64,000 bases of DNA, taken from Bdellovibrio bacteriovorus (lineage in GTDB: Bacteria; Bdellovibrionota; Bdellovibrionia; Bdellovibrionales; Bdellovibrionaceae). The notes under the pieces are model-generated. The model was not told the origin of the DNA, searched no databases, and saw only the letters and a program-made list of their open reading frames with translations. The stretch spans positions 62,001 through 126,000 of the forward strand of contig NZ_LUKF01000016.1 of the NCBI RefSeq assembly GCF_001592755.1, in the 5' to 3' direction. Each line of letters starts with the position of its first letter. Within the stretch, counting starts at the first letter, position 1. Both the position numbers and the translations under genes were made by a program. This document shows positions 52,209 to 62,214 of this stretch, one piece after another.

Positions 52209-52369
52209 AGAGTCCTCCTCAGTGAGAACTCCTAATTTAACTTTTAATTTCTAAAACAAAAAGCTGTGTAGAAAGAACTGTTAAAATACTGCAGAACAAT
52301 GTACAGCTCGCTTGTGAACTACATAACGTTGGGTCCAGTAAACCGTCCCCATTTATCGCGATATAGAGT

Positions 52370-52404
52370 AAAAAAAAGCCCAACTTTTATTGTTGGGCTT
52401 TTTT
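52370..52404 (-). terminator. Terminator of the small secreted gene at 52425
   Basis: AAAAAAGCCCAAC (52372-52384) and GTTGGGCTTTTTT (52392-52404) with a seven-base loop. On the minus strand it follows the gene by 20 bases. Confidence 0.85.
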
Positions 52405-52424
52405 CAGAAATAAAGGATCTGCTA

Positions 52425-52736
52425 TTAGCGGTTAGCAACTTCTTTAACAGAAAGAACTTTGCATTTTCCCGCTTTGTCTTGGATTTGTACTTCGTAGTCC
52501 ACTTCCCAAGTTTCGCCATCTTCGTTGTTGTCAGCAATTGTCACAGTGTAAAGATAAGGATTGTTCCAACCTTCTTCTTTAACGGAAGAATATTGAATGC
52601 CTTCAGAACCTTGAACAGTTCCTACAGCAGCTTTGTAAGTGCGAATTGCCGCGGCTTTTGCGTAGTTTTCGCAAGGGTTTGCTGCAAACGATTGAGCAGA
52701 AAAAAGAAGAACAAAAAGAGCTAAAATAGACTTCAT
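52425..52736 (-). CDS. Small secreted protein of unknown function
   Basis: 103 residues. Signal peptide ending SFAA, then a mature domain with Cys in NPCENY and GKCKVL, enough for one disulfide, and a strand-rich middle (YLYTVTIADNNEDGETWEVD). GGAG-like site (AGGAGAT) before the ATG. No family recognised. Confidence 0.7.
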   Translation of the reverse strand: MKSILALFVLLFSAQSFAANPCENYAKAAAIRTYKAAVGTVQGSEGIQYSSVKEEGWNNPYLYTVTIADNNEDGETWEVDYEVQIQDKAGKCKVLSVKEVANR

Positions 52737-53012
52737 GGTTATCTCCTAATAATTTAAATCGATGGGAAGTCTTATAGCGCACTTTACGAAAAAGAATTGT
52801 CAAGATTGGGTGGGCATGAAGAAATTATCCTCTCTGAGCGAGCATCATCAGGCTGGCGTGAACGGTGGTAAAGCCTAGCACGGCACGACCACCCACCCGA
52901 CTTTGATCCGAGAAATTCCACGTCAACAGTCGATTTTCTTGGAAACTATATGTCGAGCCCAATATTCCGATTAAAAGCCTGCCTGCGAGCCGAGTTGTAA
53001 AAATATTCTAAC

Positions 53013-53336
53013 TCAACCAGGAAACGAAAACGTTCGTGCAAAAGAGTTCCAGAAATAACAATTCTGCATGTAATAAGTTTCGGCATCGGTTGAATACCCG
53101 TAGTGCCAACCAGCGATTTCACCATTAACGAAAATCCCTAAGCGCAGTCGATAGCGAGAATCCTGAATTCTTCTTTGCTTGATTTGGGCTTTGGCTTCTT
53201 CGCTAATTTCCGGAGTGACTGCAGCATCCGCTTGATTTTCAAAGGCCTTATTGAAATGACTTTCAAGAATTTGAGTTAGTTCTTCAAGTGAAAGTTCTTT
53301 TACGAGAATGCCAGGTTCAATTTCTTGCGAAAACAT
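53013..53336 (-). CDS. N-terminal part of a GNAT acetyltransferase (probably truncated)
   Basis: Starts at ATG 53336. 107 residues fit only the first half of a GNAT fold: an opening helix, then RLRLGIFVNGEIAGWHYGY, and stop after YMQNCYFWNSFARTFSF, just where the acetyl-CoA loop would follow. A sequence coding beyond the stop in another frame does not resemble the missing half. This looks like a broken or relic gene next to the intact acetyltransferase at 53582. Confidence 0.5.
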   Translation of the reverse strand: MFSQEIEPGILVKELSLEELTQILESHFNKAFENQADAAVTPEISEEAKAQIKQRRIQDSRYRLRLGIFVNGEIAGWHYGYSTDAETYYMQNCYFWNSFARTFSFPG

Positions 53337-53581
53337 TCGAAGTCCTTTCAGAGCAAAAATTCGACAGTCAGAATAATGCCACACGCTGAGTAAATATTCA
53401 TTTGATTTGAGGGCAGAAAGGACAAACCCACTGCCACGGTGGCAGTGGGTTTTAAAAAACTTGGCAGGAAGAAATAGATAATCTGGGTAAACCATCCTCG
53501 GCGGCAAACTGTCGTCGCCTTGATGTTTACGCGTAAAGGAAAATTCTTGTATTAGATACTAAACCTCGATAAACCCTTTGC

Positions 53582-54100
53582 ATGAAGAATCAAAACTTCG
53601 ATTTTCAGCCCACTCTGACTGGAGAGCTTCTCAAGGTAAGACCTTTAAAAAGCAACGAGTTCGACTTGCTTTTTGCCGTCGCTTCGGACCCTTTGATTTG
53701 GGAACTTCATCCTCAGCGTGAACGCTACAAGAAAGAAGTCTTTGAAAAATTCTTTGAGCTGGCGATCAAATCTGGCGGGGCCTTCGTCATCGAAGAAAGT
53801 GGGAAGGCCGTGGGTAGTTCACGCTACTACGATTATCGTCCCGAGCTTTCTCAGGTCGCTATCGGATATACCTTTTTGGCAAGAGCTTATTGGGGCGGAC
53901 TCTACAATTGCGACCTAAAAAGGATCATGCTTCTTCATGCATTTAAGTTTGTCGACAATGTGATCTTTGAAATCGGCGTAAACAACCTTCGATCGCGCAG
54001 GGCCATTGAAAAATTGGGCGGCCGCCTAACAGGTCACGTGGATCTTGATGGTACTCCGCACGTCGTGTACACAATCACGAAGAGCAGTTTTAATTTTTAA
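53582..54100 (+). CDS. GNAT-family N-acetyltransferase (RimJ/RimL-like)
   Basis: 172 residues. TLTGELLKVRPLKSNEFDLLF and the later YTFLARAYWGGLYNCDLKR match the RimJ/L type, with the CoA site around AYWGGLYN and the end NNLRSRRAIEKLGG. Substrate unknown. Very weak ribosome-binding site. Confidence 0.82.
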   Translation: MKNQNFDFQPTLTGELLKVRPLKSNEFDLLFAVASDPLIWELHPQRERYKKEVFEKFFELAIKSGGAFVIEESGKAVGSSRYYDYRPELSQVAIGYTFLARAYWGGLYNCDLKRIMLLHAFKFVDNVIFEIGVNNLRSRRAIEKLGGRLTGHVDLDGTPHVVYTITKSSFNF

Positions 54101-54101
54101 A

Positions 54102-54767
54102 TTAAGAACCAGAGCGACCAAAAACCTGTGTCATCATAGCTTTGCCACCCGTTTCCACGATTTCACCGTGGGCCAGGATGACGCGATCAAAATCAAAAGA
54201 TAAAACTTTATCCAAGGATCTGTAAAAGGCGGTCTTATCTTTAATGAAAAGACGTTTTTCTGTTTTCGTCCAGCCAAAGTGTCGATAGCTTCCCAAAAGA
54301 GTCAAAAAGAACTTCGTCATTGCGGAATCGGAATGTTGAAAATTTGTCGCAAGATCCGAAACGATAAGACTTTTTGTTTTAGGATGATAAAAGACCACTT
54401 CATTATAAAATGGTGCGCCTTCGATAAATACGTGATGCAGGTGCGGGTTCCACGGAAAACTTTGTTCGTTGCTAATGACACCGTCAAATTTAAAGTCGCT
54501 TCTTTTCTTATCTAATTCAGGCGCACAGAATACAGCGGCTTCGGGAAAACGCTTCTTGAAATCCGCAATATAAAGATGATGCATTTTATTGGGGGCTACG
54601 GCCCATCGCACCCTTCCCGTAGCCTGTAGGTCACTGGCAAGATCATCCGTTAATTTGATCGGAGAATGAACGAACACATTTTCGTCCAGACGAACCGCCG
54701 TCATGCGAGCGCCGATTTTAACACCATAAAATTTAAGGTCTTGATCTTTAGTCCAAACGTCTGCCAT
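54102..54767 (-). CDS. DUF4336 domain protein
   Basis: 221 residues matching DUF4336, a metallo-beta-lactamase-like fold that has lost most metal ligands: VHSPIKLTDDL, WAVAPNKMHHLYI and the end VILAHGEIV. No signal peptide. Function unknown. Follows the metallopeptidase-propeller gene by 20 bases with GGAGG, hence likely the same operon. Confidence 0.82.
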   Translation of the reverse strand: MADVWTKDQDLKFYGVKIGARMTAVRLDENVFVHSPIKLTDDLASDLQATGRVRWAVAPNKMHHLYIADFKKRFPEAAVFCAPELDKKRSDFKFDGVISNEQSFPWNPHLHHVFIEGAPFYNEVVFYHPKTKSLIVSDLATNFQHSDSAMTKFFLTLLGSYRHFGWTKTEKRLFIKDKTAFYRSLDKVLSFDFDRVILAHGEIVETGGKAMMTQVFGRSGS

Positions 54768-54787
54768 TGACGGTCCTCCATAAAAAT

Positions 54788-57607
54788 TTAGAATCCAAGT
54801 GCGGAGGCCAAGAAGAATTGGCCCATCGTTTTGTCATCTTCAAGTCTTTGCAGAACGCGCACTCCGAAAGTCATCGGTAAGAAGCGCAGAATCTTTGATT
54901 CAAAATACATCTCGGCGCCATAGCTGTTCAAGGTGGCATTAACATCTTCATCTTTCACAAAAGTCGAATCAAAGAAAGCCGTAGAATAAAGGCGGCGTAG
55001 GTAATACCAGCCGCCAAAATTCCAATCAGGATAAGCTAGCGGCACAACGTAGTTCCCCGAGACCTTTTGATAAAACGGGACGTTTTCATAGTCATATCCA
55101 CGGGAAAACACATAACCCACTACTGTTTCATCGGGAAGAAAACGATACGAGGTCAAGGAAGCATCCTGCTTCTGCTCATCATACGTCACCATAAAGCCGT
55201 CGTTATCAGCAAAGGCCGGGGTATTTAAAACGGCCTTCTGGAGCACACGATAAGAAGACATCATCGAGTTGTCGGGTTGATCGGCATCATCATAGCGAAT
55301 TGTGTAATTTAAAAGCCAAGGAGCAATGATAGAACGCGCTTTAAGACTTTTATTCCAAGTTAAACTTACTACCGAAGAAGTTTTATAGAAGAACGAAGTT
55401 TCATCTTCGTTCACGACATCGTTAAACTCATACGACGAAGTGTCCGTGTAGGCGGCACTTCCACTCAAAACCCCCGTGAAATTATAAAGTCCCCACTTTT
55501 TAATATAAGGAAGAAGAACCCCCAGTCCGGCCGTATTCTCTGTCCACTCTACTTTGTCATCCGTGTTGAAGTCTTCAACAGAGCGGCCGCGGTTTTCCAC
55601 TTGCAATCGGAAAATCGGATAGTACTTTTTAATATCAAAGTTCAAATCAGCGAAAGCTTTTCCCTCTTCCGCACTGGATCCCAGAGTCGCTGAAAGACTT
55701 AAAGTGCGAAGATAGTTATCGGTTTGTAAGCCGAGCCCGCCGCCGCGACCAACATTAAGGCCCCAGGTATGAGGAATGAATAACTTCTTATCAAAGTCAG
55801 GATAGGGCTGCGCCTGATATTGATCTGCATTCTTCGTATAAAGATCGGCTTGATCCGGGAATGCCTGGGGTGCAAATCCATTGTAGTTATCCGAAGGGGA
55901 TGCCCCTAAGTACTTAAAATCAACCAACTGCGCTGCTTCGAACGCCCCACAAGATGAAAGAGGTGCTGTTGAAACCACCGAACCATAGGTATCTTGATTG
56001 CTATAATAGAAATTTTCGCCATCAGATGAAGGCGTGTAGGCCCCTAGCTTCGTCGATGTACAACGAGCAAAACTTTGTCCATCATACTTAAACACTTCCG
56101 TGTGACCTTGATATTGCCCCTCGAAAAGCAACTGCCCCTTGGCATCGACAAAAAGAGAATGCAGCATATTGCGGGACGGAGGCAGAATTTCTTTCGTTAT
56201 CTTTTGCGTTTTTAAGTCCACGATGACCAAGGACTTTAAGCCGGTCTTACCGCCAAGGATCACGACGGCGTTGGCATCATCAAGGTATCTCACTTCGGCC
56301 ACTTTCGATTCAGGAAGCGCAAAGGATTGCAGAACTTTTCCATTCAAATCAAATTCGGTGATATGCCAGGTTTGATCCGTTTTAAAACGAGTTGTGATAA
56401 TTTTCGAACCCGCCTTATTAAAGCTCGGATTGTAAATGCGTTCTCCATCAGTGACCTGTTGCTTCTTTCCCGATTTTAGGTTCAGCACCACGAGGTCTGA
56501 ACTGCCTTTGTGTCCGTAACGTTCGTCGGGAAGAAATTGCGTGTACACCGCATGATCAGCCGTCAGATCAAACCCCATGATTTCGCGATTGTACGGAAAT
56601 TCCGCCACAACATGTTCTTCACCACCCGCTTGACGAATCAACTGCGGGTGCGTGTCCAAGGTCTGACGGATGAAGTATAAAGAGTCGCCGACTTTATAAG
56701 GAGCAGAATGTTCGCGAAAATCCTCTTTCGCCTCCGCACCTGGCATGTCGTCCTTCCACTTCGTGCGAAGATCGTTCATAGCCTCGTTGTAAAAATCCTG
56801 GAAGCTTTGGCCTGTTACGTTTTTAAATGCGACATACAAACGCAAAGGAATCGGAAGTCTTGAAACTTCGCGAATCACGTTTTCCCAAATGTCTTCTCCA
56901 TACTTTTGCGTTCCGTAAGAAATCAAGGCATAGCCGTACACATATTGATTCGGCAGATCCGTCCGATAAGAACCACTTAGGAATTGATCATAGGTGGGAA
57001 TTTTATCACTAAGGACCAAAGCTTTTAATCGCGCCATAAAACGAGGGGAGCGCCCCCGTCCTCCGTCAGTGTACTTCGTTTCCGTCCATACGGCGTCCCC
57101 TTCAAAATACCAAGATGGCAAACTCATCGCCATGGCCAATTGCTCGCCGAATTCACCCATCAAGAAATAAAGAACGCGCGTCCCATGTTGATTGAAAAAA
57201 TCAAATTGATTGACGTGGCGGTATTCATGAATTGACAGCGTTTGATACCATTCTGTCGAACCGACATAAGGAAAAAACATGGAAGACGTAAACCACTCAC
57301 TTCTTCTAGGCGCCAAGGCCACATAGCCATTCGGCTCCGCAACTTCAGAACGAATCACAAGATCAAACTTCTTCGGCGTTTCGATGCCGTAGGTGTTTCC
57401 TACGACGCGCGAATAATGCTCTACTAGATTTGCGATATAAACGGATTCGACTTGCAGATAATCAGGATAAATAACTCGGACAGATTCGTTCTCAATAGAG
57501 TGCCACTGAAGATGTGGCGAGCTCTGCGCCAAATCAGGAATCACATCCACCGCGAAGGCTGTGGATGTCAACAATACAAGGGATGCCAAAGACAAAACAA
57601 ATCTCAT
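54788..57607 (-). CDS. Metallopeptidase-like / beta-propeller / outer-membrane barrel protein
   Basis: 939 residues from the ATG at 57607, start of signal peptide MRFVLSLASLVLLTSTAFA. Residues 127-131, HEYRH, give HExxH in a gluzincin-like domain, with Glu169 of WYFEGDAVWTE as possible third ligand. Residues about 290-600 are TolB-like propeller repeats (NPSFNKAGSKIITTRFK). From about 640 the chain has repeated strands and ends in Phe (SALGF), like an Omp85-type barrel. A surface-exposed or exported protease held in the outer membrane is suggested. Confidence 0.75.
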   Translation of the reverse strand: MRFVLSLASLVLLTSTAFAVDVIPDLAQSSPHLQWHSIENESVRVIYPDYLQVESVYIANLVEHYSRVVGNTYGIETPKKFDLVIRSEVAEPNGYVALAPRRSEWFTSSMFFPYVGSTEWYQTLSIHEYRHVNQFDFFNQHGTRVLYFLMGEFGEQLAMAMSLPSWYFEGDAVWTETKYTDGGRGRSPRFMARLKALVLSDKIPTYDQFLSGSYRTDLPNQYVYGYALISYGTQKYGEDIWENVIREVSRLPIPLRLYVAFKNVTGQSFQDFYNEAMNDLRTKWKDDMPGAEAKEDFREHSAPYKVGDSLYFIRQTLDTHPQLIRQAGGEEHVVAEFPYNREIMGFDLTADHAVYTQFLPDERYGHKGSSDLVVLNLKSGKKQQVTDGERIYNPSFNKAGSKIITTRFKTDQTWHITEFDLNGKVLQSFALPESKVAEVRYLDDANAVVILGGKTGLKSLVIVDLKTQKITKEILPPSRNMLHSLFVDAKGQLLFEGQYQGHTEVFKYDGQSFARCTSTKLGAYTPSSDGENFYYSNQDTYGSVVSTAPLSSCGAFEAAQLVDFKYLGASPSDNYNGFAPQAFPDQADLYTKNADQYQAQPYPDFDKKLFIPHTWGLNVGRGGGLGLQTDNYLRTLSLSATLGSSAEEGKAFADLNFDIKKYYPIFRLQVENRGRSVEDFNTDDKVEWTENTAGLGVLLPYIKKWGLYNFTGVLSGSAAYTDTSSYEFNDVVNEDETSFFYKTSSVVSLTWNKSLKARSIIAPWLLNYTIRYDDADQPDNSMMSSYRVLQKAVLNTPAFADNDGFMVTYDEQKQDASLTSYRFLPDETVVGYVFSRGYDYENVPFYQKVSGNYVVPLAYPDWNFGGWYYLRRLYSTAFFDSTFVKDEDVNATLNSYGAEMYFESKILRFLPMTFGVRVLQRLEDDKTMGQFFLASALGF

Positions 57608-57761
57608 GAAACGTCCTTCCAATTATCAAAAACGCTAGTGTCTTTTTTGTTTAAAAGCACGCACCTTTTATAAGGAAAGCGTTGGTGTCATGGCGGTTTT
57701 CATTGAACTCACGGCATCACTGCGTCAGGATAAAAGCATTGTGTTTATAGCTGGAGGCCCC

Positions 57762-59228
57762 ATGAAACTTCCTCACGTCAAAGTTGTTCCCGCCGTCATT
57801 GCCTTTATTGTGACATGCATCTTCTGGTTTGTGATTGCGCCGCCAGAAGGGGTCGACATCAATGCTTGGAGGTTGTTAGGTATTTTTGTAGGCACGATTG
57901 TCGCCATTATTGGAAAAGCCCTGCCTATCGGAGGCGCGGCGATGATCGGCATCCTGCTAGTCGCCATCACTCAAGTCACGAACCCTGGCAATCCAGGAAA
58001 AGCCATGGCCGATGCCTTAAGCGGTTATTCAAATACCTTGATCTGGCTGATCGGGATTTCATTTTTTATTTCTCGCGGATTTATCAAAACGGGCCTGGGC
58101 GCTCGTTTGGCCTATCACTTTGTTAAAATGTTCGGAAAAAAAACTTTAGGCATTAGTTACGGTCTTTCTTTCGCCGAACTGGTTTTGTCGCCGGTCATGC
58201 CAAGCAACACCGCTCGTGGAGGTGGTGTGATGTACCCGATCAATCGCTCGATCTCTGAATCCATGGGCTCTTATCCTGACGAAACTTCTCGCCGTAAACT
58301 GGGAGCTTTTCTAACTTTGGTGGCCTATCAAATCAACGTCATCACTTCCGCGATGTTTATCACCGCCACAGCGCCAAATCCGCTGGTCACTGCGGGCATT
58401 CGTGACGTCGCAAAGATCGACGTTTCCTGGAGTGACTGGGCCATTGCCGCTATCGTGCCGGGGATTTTAGCGATCTTGATCATCCCGTTTGTTCTTTACA
58501 AACTTTATCCACCCGAAATTAAAGAAACTCCCAATGCAGCTGAATACGCGAAAAAGAAACTGCAAGAAATGGGACCGATTAAACTTGAAGAGTGGATCAT
58601 GATCGGCGTGTTCTTTTTACTTCTTTTTATTTGGGCGGGCGTCCCGAAGCTGATTTCATCAAGTCCTCTTTTTGATATCGATCCCACGGCAGGGGCCTTT
58701 GTAGGTTTAAGCGTTTTGCTATTTTCAGGTGTTCTGACATGGGACGATCTTCTTAAAGAAAAAGGCGCGTGGGATACAGTCACTTGGTTTGCGTCGTTAG
58801 TTATGATGGCCACGTTCTTAAACAAGCTCGGCATTATCGCGTGGTTTTCAAATACTGTTCAGACCGATATTGCGAAAATGGGCTTGGGTTGGGTTGAAGC
58901 CTCGGCCATTCTGATCGTGTTGTATGTTTACATCCACTATCTTTTTGCAAGTAACACGGCTCATATCTCGGCTCTCTTCGCGTCTTTCTTTGGAGTGGGT
59001 GTGGCGCTGGGGGCTCCTCCGTTAATGTTTGGTTTGTTCCTGGGTTTTGCTTCCTCACTTTGTGCTTCCATCACTCACTATGGAACGGGATCGGCGCCCG
59101 TTCTCTTCGGAGCTGGTTACGTCAGCATGGGAGAATGGTGGAAATGGGGCCTTGTCGTGAGTATCCTCAATCTGATCGTGTGGGTGATCGGATGTGCGGG
59201 TTGGTGGAAAGTTTTAGGTTATTGGTAA
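57762..59228 (+). CDS. DASS-family sodium/anion symporter
   Basis: 488 residues with 11-13 hydrophobic segments, starting at ATG 57762 after GGAGG (a longer frame adds 24 residues). The two DASS signature segments with SNT are present: VMPSNTARGGG and FASNTAHISAL. Family members carry di- or tricarboxylates such as succinate or citrate with sodium. The exact substrate is not clear. A terminator follows. Confidence 0.9.
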   Translation: MKLPHVKVVPAVIAFIVTCIFWFVIAPPEGVDINAWRLLGIFVGTIVAIIGKALPIGGAAMIGILLVAITQVTNPGNPGKAMADALSGYSNTLIWLIGISFFISRGFIKTGLGARLAYHFVKMFGKKTLGISYGLSFAELVLSPVMPSNTARGGGVMYPINRSISESMGSYPDETSRRKLGAFLTLVAYQINVITSAMFITATAPNPLVTAGIRDVAKIDVSWSDWAIAAIVPGILAILIIPFVLYKLYPPEIKETPNAAEYAKKKLQEMGPIKLEEWIMIGVFFLLLFIWAGVPKLISSSPLFDIDPTAGAFVGLSVLLFSGVLTWDDLLKEKGAWDTVTWFASLVMMATFLNKLGIIAWFSNTVQTDIAKMGLGWVEASAILIVLYVYIHYLFASNTAHISALFASFFGVGVALGAPPLMFGLFLGFASSLCASITHYGTGSAPVLFGAGYVSMGEWWKWGLVVSILNLIVWVIGCAGWWKVLGYW

Positions 59229-59233
59229 AACTC

Positions 59234-59265
59234 AAAAAGGCGCAGCGCACACTGTGCCTTTTTTA
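59234..59265 (+). terminator. Terminator of the DASS transporter gene
   Basis: AAAAAGGCGCAG (59234-59245) and CTGTGCCTTTTT (59252-59263), one G-U pair, six-base loop and a T run. Confidence 0.8.
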
Positions 59266-59378
59266 TTCTTGTTGAAATGCAAGTTGAGAACTTCCTCTCG
59301 TCACGTCGCCCTTGTCAAAATACTCAGCCTCGCTGAGGCCAAATCCTTGTTAGCATGAAGTTCTTAAAAGGAACGTGA

Positions 59379-61529
59379 ATGAGAGGCGATCTAGTTAAAT
59401 CGTCAGAGAGAACTATTTTTCGTCCGGGCCATAACTGTTGGCGCGTGGATCTTTTTCGCCATGCCACTGTTTTAATTGATTGCGCGGATTTTTACCGGGC
59501 TTTGCACTACGCCTTCAGCAAGGCCCAGAAATCCGTTTTCATCATAGGTTGGGAAGTGGACAGCAGCATTCGCCTGCTTCGCAAAGAAGACGAAATGAAA
59601 GCCTCGCGGCCGTCGATTCTTGTCGATCTTCTGGCTCAAAAAGCTCAAGAAAATCCGCATTTGCAAATCTATATTCTTCCCTGGGATTCTTCGATCGTTT
59701 TTTTAGGCGAGCGAGAATTCATGGGCGAATACACTTGGGCGAATAAGGGGCTTGAAAATATTCACTTCTGTTTGGATCAGACGATCCCCTTGGGTGGAAG
59801 CCATCATCAAAAGGTCATTCTTGTTGACGACGAAATTGTTTTTTCCGGTGGTATGGATATCGCCCGTCAGCGCTGGGACGAACGCTCGCACCACATTTAC
59901 GAGCCCGAACGCTCGGATGCCAATGGTCCCTACGGCCCCTATCACGATGTGCAAATCATGATGGACGGACCGATTGTAAAGCACTTTGCCGAACTGGCGC
60001 GACATCGCTGGTTGCAAGCGGCAGGCTATGAAGCCCTTCCTTACGAGGGAAAGTCTGGCAACTCTTCACATCTTTCCCAAGTCTGGCCCATTCAGTTTGA
60101 TTTTTCTTTTACGGATATGGGAGCGGCGGTCGCACGCCCTCTTCCCGCCACTGAAGAGGATGCAGGTTCGCGCGAGGTCTTTAACATGTACATCGACCTC
60201 ATCAATCAGGCGAAAGATTTTATTTATATCGAAAATCAGTTTTTAACATCGCAAGAAATTGCTGTTGCTCTTAACGACCGTCTTCGTCGCGAAAAAAATC
60301 TGCGCGTGCTTTTGGTAAGCTCTTATGATCCTCAAGGAGTTTTTGAAACAGAAGGGATGTGGGCCAGCCGCATCGACTTTAAAAGAAGTGTGGAAGACGG
60401 CATTGCCAAGGGCCGAGTGCAGTTTGCCTGCTCGGGCGTTATGAATGAAAAACGCAAAATCATTCACAAACGCATTCACTCTAAAGTCCTGGTGATTGAT
60501 GACCAATTCATGGTCGTAGGATCTTCTAATTTAACCAATCGTTCGATGACCTTTGATAGCGAATGCGATCTGATTATTCAAGCCCACGACACCGAAGAAC
60601 GTCGACGCATATTGCACTTTCGCAACGACCTGATTGCCGAGCATGCCGGACGAAAAATTGAAGACATCGAAACCATTTTAAAAGAACCGTACTCATTCAA
60701 AAAGCTCATGCTTCCCTGCCAACCCGGAACTTATTGCCTTTTTGAAATGGACGATGAACAGTTCACCACTCAGAATTTTAAAAAGATTGCCAACAGTGTC
60801 GCCGATCCTCAGGTGAGTGAGGGAAAAGCTCTTTTTATATTTCGCAATCCCAGTAAATACATTGTACCGCTGGCTTTATTTTTAATCGTGATTGTCAGTG
60901 GCCTGGTCTGGTTCATCAATGAACATATGTCATGGTTCAGTCCTGAATCCGTCGAGCGATTCTTAAGGACCGCGCGCAAGTCGCCATGGGCTTTGTTTTT
61001 AGTGTGGGGAATCTACATTGTCGGCGGATTTATTTTATTCCCGGTAACACTCATGTCTTTAATTACAGCAGCGGTATTTGGATCCATTTTAGGTCCTCTT
61101 TATGGAATGTCCGGAGCTCTGATCAGTGCTACGATTATGTTCTATTTAGGGCGCTGGATGGGACATCGGGGACTGAAGGGTTTTCTGGGAAACCGCTTAC
61201 GCAAAATGGACCATCAATTTCGAGAAGCCGGTGTCATCGGTGTGACAGTTCTAAGAATGATTCCCGTGGCTCCGTTCAGTATCGTCAATATTGCGGCAGG
61301 AATTTCTTCCTTACGTTTTTCAGATTTTCTTATTGGAAGTTTTTTTGGCTTTCTTCCCGCATTTATCGTCAAAGGCCTGGTCGGAGATTCGATCACGCAA
61401 ATATTCCTGCACCCCACCCCGCACACGGTGGCCATGTTGGCCTTAGGTATTCTGCTTTGGATGTTGCTTGTTGTGGCTTCTTATTTTCTGACCCGATGGT
61501 GGCGCAAAAGGAAGCAATATGATTCTTAG
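59379..61529 (+). CDS. Phospholipase D fused to a VTT/DedA-type membrane domain
   Basis: 716 residues. Two HKD motifs, H143-K145-D150 (SHHQKVILVD) and H367-K369-D374 (IHSKVLVID), define a phospholipase D-superfamily enzyme, probably acting on phospholipids at the membrane. From about residue 485 come five hydrophobic segments with a VTT domain: FPVTLMSLITAAVFG, GRWMGHRGLKGFLG and LRMIPVAPFSIVNIAAG. VTT proteins include lipid scramblases. Overlaps the EEP gene by 11 bases. Confidence 0.9.
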   Translation: MRGDLVKSSERTIFRPGHNCWRVDLFRHATVLIDCADFYRALHYAFSKAQKSVFIIGWEVDSSIRLLRKEDEMKASRPSILVDLLAQKAQENPHLQIYILPWDSSIVFLGEREFMGEYTWANKGLENIHFCLDQTIPLGGSHHQKVILVDDEIVFSGGMDIARQRWDERSHHIYEPERSDANGPYGPYHDVQIMMDGPIVKHFAELARHRWLQAAGYEALPYEGKSGNSSHLSQVWPIQFDFSFTDMGAAVARPLPATEEDAGSREVFNMYIDLINQAKDFIYIENQFLTSQEIAVALNDRLRREKNLRVLLVSSYDPQGVFETEGMWASRIDFKRSVEDGIAKGRVQFACSGVMNEKRKIIHKRIHSKVLVIDDQFMVVGSSNLTNRSMTFDSECDLIIQAHDTEERRRILHFRNDLIAEHAGRKIEDIETILKEPYSFKKLMLPCQPGTYCLFEMDDEQFTTQNFKKIANSVADPQVSEGKALFIFRNPSKYIVPLALFLIVIVSGLVWFINEHMSWFSPESVERFLRTARKSPWALFLVWGIYIVGGFILFPVTLMSLITAAVFGSILGPLYGMSGALISATIMFYLGRWMGHRGLKGFLGNRLRKMDHQFREAGVIGVTVLRMIPVAPFSIVNIAAGISSLRFSDFLIGSFFGFLPAFIVKGLVGDSITQIFLHPTPHTVAMLALGILLWMLLVVASYFLTRWWRKRKQYDS

Positions 61530-62214
61530 AATCGTCACCTATAATATCCATGGTGCACGAGGTATTGACGGTAAAAGAGATTACCTGCGTATCGGACTCT
61601 TTTTAAAACATCAGAATATAGATGTCGCTTTGATTCAGGAAATGGACACTCGTTTTCAAGATCGGGATTCTGTGACCGATGTTGAAGAATTAAAAACAGA
61701 CCATTTTAAAACTTTTATCGCCGCACCCACGATGGAAAATTCGTTGGGCTGGTATGGTAATGCTATTTTATCACGCTTTCCTATTAAGAATCACAACGTC
61801 ATCGACATCAGTGCTCCGGGACGCGAGCCACGCAATATTTTGGAAGTTTTTTTAGACACTCCGAAAGGCCCTTTGCACGTGGTAAATACGCACAAGGGTC
61901 TGAAACCCTCCGAACGCAATCAGCAAATGAAGAAACTAAATGACCTTCTTGCTAGAAAAAGCGAGGTCCCTTTGATCGTTGGTGGAGACATAAATGAATG
62001 GCAGACCTATTCTGGCGCGCTTAAAAAACTAAATACGGCTCTTCATCCGATTCCTTCGGGGCCGACATTTCCCACCCGTGCGCCTTTTTTACGACTGGAT
62101 CGAATGTGGTGTCGTCCATCAAATTTAGTTCAAAGCTCTGAAGTCTTAAAAACAAAAGAATCCAAGTTCTTTTCCGATCACTATCCCTTGATGGCAGAAA
62201 TTCAAATCTACTAG
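61519..62214 (+). CDS. Endonuclease/exonuclease/phosphatase-family hydrolase
   Basis: 231 residues with the EEP motifs: VTYNIHGARG, ALIQEMDT (catalytic Glu), VVNTHKGL, VGGDINEW and SDHYPLMAE. It has no nuclease-specific element, and the PLD-VTT-EEP order, found in other bacteria, suggests a lipid or phosphate-ester substrate. Translationally coupled to the PLD-VTT gene. The stop overlaps the convergent methyltransferase by four bases. Confidence 0.88.
   Translation: MILRIVTYNIHGARGIDGKRDYLRIGLFLKHQNIDVALIQEMDTRFQDRDSVTDVEELKTDHFKTFIAAPTMENSLGWYGNAILSRFPIKNHNVIDISAPGREPRNILEVFLDTPKGPLHVVNTHKGLKPSERNQQMKKLNDLLARKSEVPLIVGGDINEWQTYSGALKKLNTALHPIPSGPTFPTRAPFLRLDRMWCRPSNLVQSSEVLKTKESKFFSDHYPLMAEIQIY

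Noticed and set aside
52825-53009. Open frame of about 60 codons on the minus strand downstream of the truncated GNAT gene
   Set aside because: No start with a ribosome-binding site and no recognisable product; noted only as a possible relic.
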